Assembly (NCBI GenBank): GCA_016721435.1
Contig: JADKIC010000006.1
Coordinates: forward strand, 1-64,000
DNA length: 64,000 nucleotides
Reading direction: 5' to 3'
From: Bacteroidota bacterium
GTDB lineage: Bacteria > Bacteroidota > Bacteroidia > AKYH767-A > OLB10
Positions 61,580-64,000 of this stretch are shown piece after piece (the stretch's first letter is position 1; each line of letters opens with the position of its first letter). A model generated the notes under the pieces. The model was not told the DNA's origin. It worked only from the letters and a program-made list of their open reading frames with translations, and ran no database searches. The position numbers and the translations under genes were made by a program.

Positions 61580-64000
61580 TAGCCTGCGGAAACCTTGATG
61601 CCCTCGAAGTATTGGACCCTTCCAGCAGTATCGGTCCGGCATCTGATGGTCGTATCAAACCGGATATCTGTGCCAATGGTCGTGATCAAATGAGTACCGC
61701 CCCCAACAATACCTACGAACCAGGAGGTGGTACTTCTGCAGCATCGCCCGGTATCGCAGGTATTTTTGCGCAGCTGTATCAGGCCTACAAAGAATTGTTT
61801 ACCGTTACCAATCCTCCTGCCGCACTTATCAAAGCATGTATGTTAAATACCGCAGAAGATATCGGCAATCCGGGTCCCGATTTTACGTATGGATGGGGTC
61901 GTGTGAATGCATTAAGAGCATTGCGTACCCTGGAAGATAGCCGGTTCATTTCCGATAGTATCGGACAAGGTGGAAATAATACACATTCCATTACTGTTCC
62001 TGTCGGTACCTCGGAAGTTCGAGTGATGGTGTATTGGTCAGATGTGGGTGGATCACCTGCCTCCGCGCCTTCGCTGGTGAATAACCTGAATATGACTGTA
62101 ACAGATCCATCAAGTGCAATCTGGAATCCGTGGATTCTGGATCCGACACCATTGGTGGCCAGTTTGAGTGCTCCCGCGGTGCGTGGTGTAGATAGTTTGA
62201 ATAATATGGAGCAAGTTACTCTGAGCAATCCTCCAGTAGGAACCTATACGGTGACTATTAACGGTTACGCAGTACCGTCAATCGGTCAGCGTTATTACCT
62301 CGTGTGGGAGTTCCGCTCAGAAGAAGTGACCATGACTTACCCAAGTGGCGGAGAAGGATTGGTGCCCGGTGAGACAGAAGTATTGAGATGGGATGGCCAA
62401 CGTGATCTGGGTAATTATTCCCTTGATTATACCACTGACAATGGAGCGACCTGGAATGTCATCGCTCCGTCAGTACCACAAACCTTACAGCAGTTCAACT
62501 GGGTGGTGCCGAATACTGTTTCCGGAGATGTAAAAGTGAGAGTCAGTCGCAATGGATTCACTGATGAAAGTGATACCTCTTTGGCTATAATCGGTTTACC
62601 AACCGGAATTACTGTTGACTGGGCATGTCCGGACTCCATTCGTTTGATATGGAATGCTGTGAATGGCGCAGTTGGATATACGGTTTACCAGCTGGGAGCA
62701 AAATATATGGAGCCGGTAGGAACCAGTACTACCAATAGTATTGTCATTAGTGGTACTAATCCGAACCTGGCGTACTGGTTCAGTGTGAGTGCCATTACTC
62801 CTGAAGGAAATAATGGTCGCAGGGCCAATGCCATTTATAAAGCACCCGGAACGTTCTCTTGTCCGCTCGCCATCGATGCTCAACTAACGTTGCTGGCTAG
62901 CCCCGGAAATGGTTCATTACAGGATTGCCATGATAATTCTTCGGTTCCTGTTGGTGTGTTGATTGAGAATCGCGGACAAACACCGGTCTCTAATATCCCG
63001 GTTAACTTTTCTCTGAATGGAGGAGCGACCGTTACGGAAACCTTTACCGGAACATTGGCGCCCACAGCCTCACAGCTGTTCACCTTTACAGCAACCCTTG
63101 ATCTGTCTCTCGCCGGTACTTATTCCATGCAAACCTGGCTGAGTCTTACTGGAGATATGAATGTGTACAATGATACCGCCAGATCAGTAGTAAATGTCAT
63201 CGGTGGCACTTTGAAAACACTACCATTTACAGAGGATTTTGAAGCAGCTTCTCTCTGTGCGACTACCATCAATTGTGAAGCAACGGTTTGTAGTATCGGT
63301 AACGGATGGATCAACGAAATCAACAATGATCAGGATGATATCGATTTCCGTGTTAACGAAGGATCAACTCCTTCAGTAGGCACTGGGCCGGATGTGGATC
63401 ATACACTCGGAAATGCTGTAGGAAATTATGTTTACCTCGAAGCTTCAGCCTGTTTTAACAAAAGCGCCAATCTGATATCACCTTGTATTGATCTTACCAA
63501 TGCTACTACTCCTCAAATGACCTTCTGGTACCATATGTTTGGTGGAGATATTGGCGAATTACACATTGACATTTTTACACAGGGTGGCTGGCTGAATGAT
63601 GCAATTCCTGCTCTCATCGGTAACCAGGGTAATCTCTGGAACCAGGCAGTAGTGAATTTACAGCCCTGGGCCGGTGATGTCATCAACATTCGCTTCCGCG
63701 CTGAAACCGGTGGAGGTATTGAATCAGATATTGCGCTCGATGATATTAATATAATAGAATCATCTGCCCCTCCGGTACCCGCCTTTGCAGTAAGTGCTAC
63801 GACCGGATGTGCCGGAAAGGTATTTACATTTACGGATCAGAGTCTGAATGCTCCAAGCAGCTGGCTCTGGACATTTACTCCGGCATCAGTATCTTTCGTG
63901 AATGGTACAACAGCTTCTTCGCAGAATCCTCAGGTGGTTTTTAATGCCGTAGGAACATACGATGTAGAGTTAACAGCTACCAATGGTTTTGGGGGAGGTA
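61543..64000 (+). CDS. Secreted S8 protease 2, catalytic serine and accessory domains (runs off the window)
   Basis: This frame is open from 61543 to the end of the window, about 819 codons, with no stop. It begins 'NITGGYKQGKNVVACGNLD' and holds the catalytic serine ('GGGTSAASPGIAG'), 'YGWGRVNALRAL', the 'NPWILDPTP' region, a fibronectin III domain ('DSIRLIWNAVNGAVGYTVYQ'), a CARDB-like domain, a MAM-like jelly roll ('MTFWYHMFGGDIGELHIDIF') and the start of a PKD domain ('WLWTFTPASV...GTYDVELTATNGF'). Unlike protease 1, it has MAM and PKD domains in place of the dockerin-like end, at least up to the window edge. Its N-terminus is the ORF at 60434-61579. Confidence 0.85.

Noticed and set aside
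1..64000. tRNA, rRNA and insertion-sequence ends
   Set aside because: Reading both strands I found no cloverleaf with a TTCRA arm, no rRNA signature and no transposase or flanking terminal repeats.

Overview
The window looks like a chromosomal stretch of a Bacteroidota bacterium. Most large ORFs encode exported proteins with an N-terminal signal peptide or lipobox, long beta-rich repeats (PKD, SprB-like, Kelch, WD/SBBP-type propellers, BNR/Ycf48-like), and a C-terminal type IX secretion (T9SS) sorting domain with an 'NPxP/NPGSG' start. Several upstream regions carry the Bacteroidota -7 box TAnnTTTG. No rRNA, tRNA, transposase, CRISPR array or T9SS machinery gene was seen.

Layout. 0-4 kb: an AbiE-type toxin-antitoxin locus. 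AbiEi is on the plus strand behind two perfect palindromes; a frameshifted AbiEii nucleotidyltransferase and a SEC-C protein form a minus-strand operon facing it. 4-13 kb: a T9SS propeller protein, a scrap of a short-chain dehydrogenase, and a giant thermolysin-family (M4) protease split over three ORFs. 14-18 kb: a J-domain-like coiled-coil protein, a vWA protein, two blocks of a 31-bp tandem repeat and an unrecognised protein. 18.7-24.7 kb: a T9SS propeller protein, two lipoproteins (one an alpha/beta hydrolase) and an M23 peptidase. 25.1-28.7 kb and 39.7-42.5 kb: two arrays of small Cys/Ser/Thr-rich peptides with a shared GG-type leader. 28.8-39.5 kb and 42.6-55 kb: mainly T9SS cargo, plus the one obvious housekeeping gene, rsmI. 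56-64 kb: two tandem subtilisin-family (S8) proteases, the second running off the window.

The most interesting system is the peptide array. I count eight intact precursors, six frameshifted or chimeric ones and two leader scraps, all on the minus strand, in at least five core types. They form short transcription units. Upstream of seven units lies a promoter module: three direct repeats close to RCCRTTTACAAA, an AGTTCT block, then TACCTTTG fused to the palindrome TTGACTTGTCAA. In six modules the repeats are spaced exactly 21 and 20 bp apart while the sequence between them has diverged; the seventh has lost 5 bp between two repeats, and an eighth unit keeps only the proximal part. A 21-bp direct-repeat period is what LytTR-type response regulators use at Gram-positive bacteriocin promoters, so I infer a co-regulated RiPP (probably lanthipeptide-like) regulon. 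Precursors in the first cluster are also followed by a small hairpin with loop CCGTAA whose stems covary. No modification, protease or export gene is in the window.

Caution on quality. Many large genes are broken by single-base indels, several at homopolymers (AAAAA, CCCC, GGGG), and paralogues show what the intact frame should be. Much of this is probably sequencing error, so 'frameshifted' here does not by itself mean 'dead'. Some copies (36-38 kb, 41.56-41.73 kb) are damaged heavily enough to suggest true decay.
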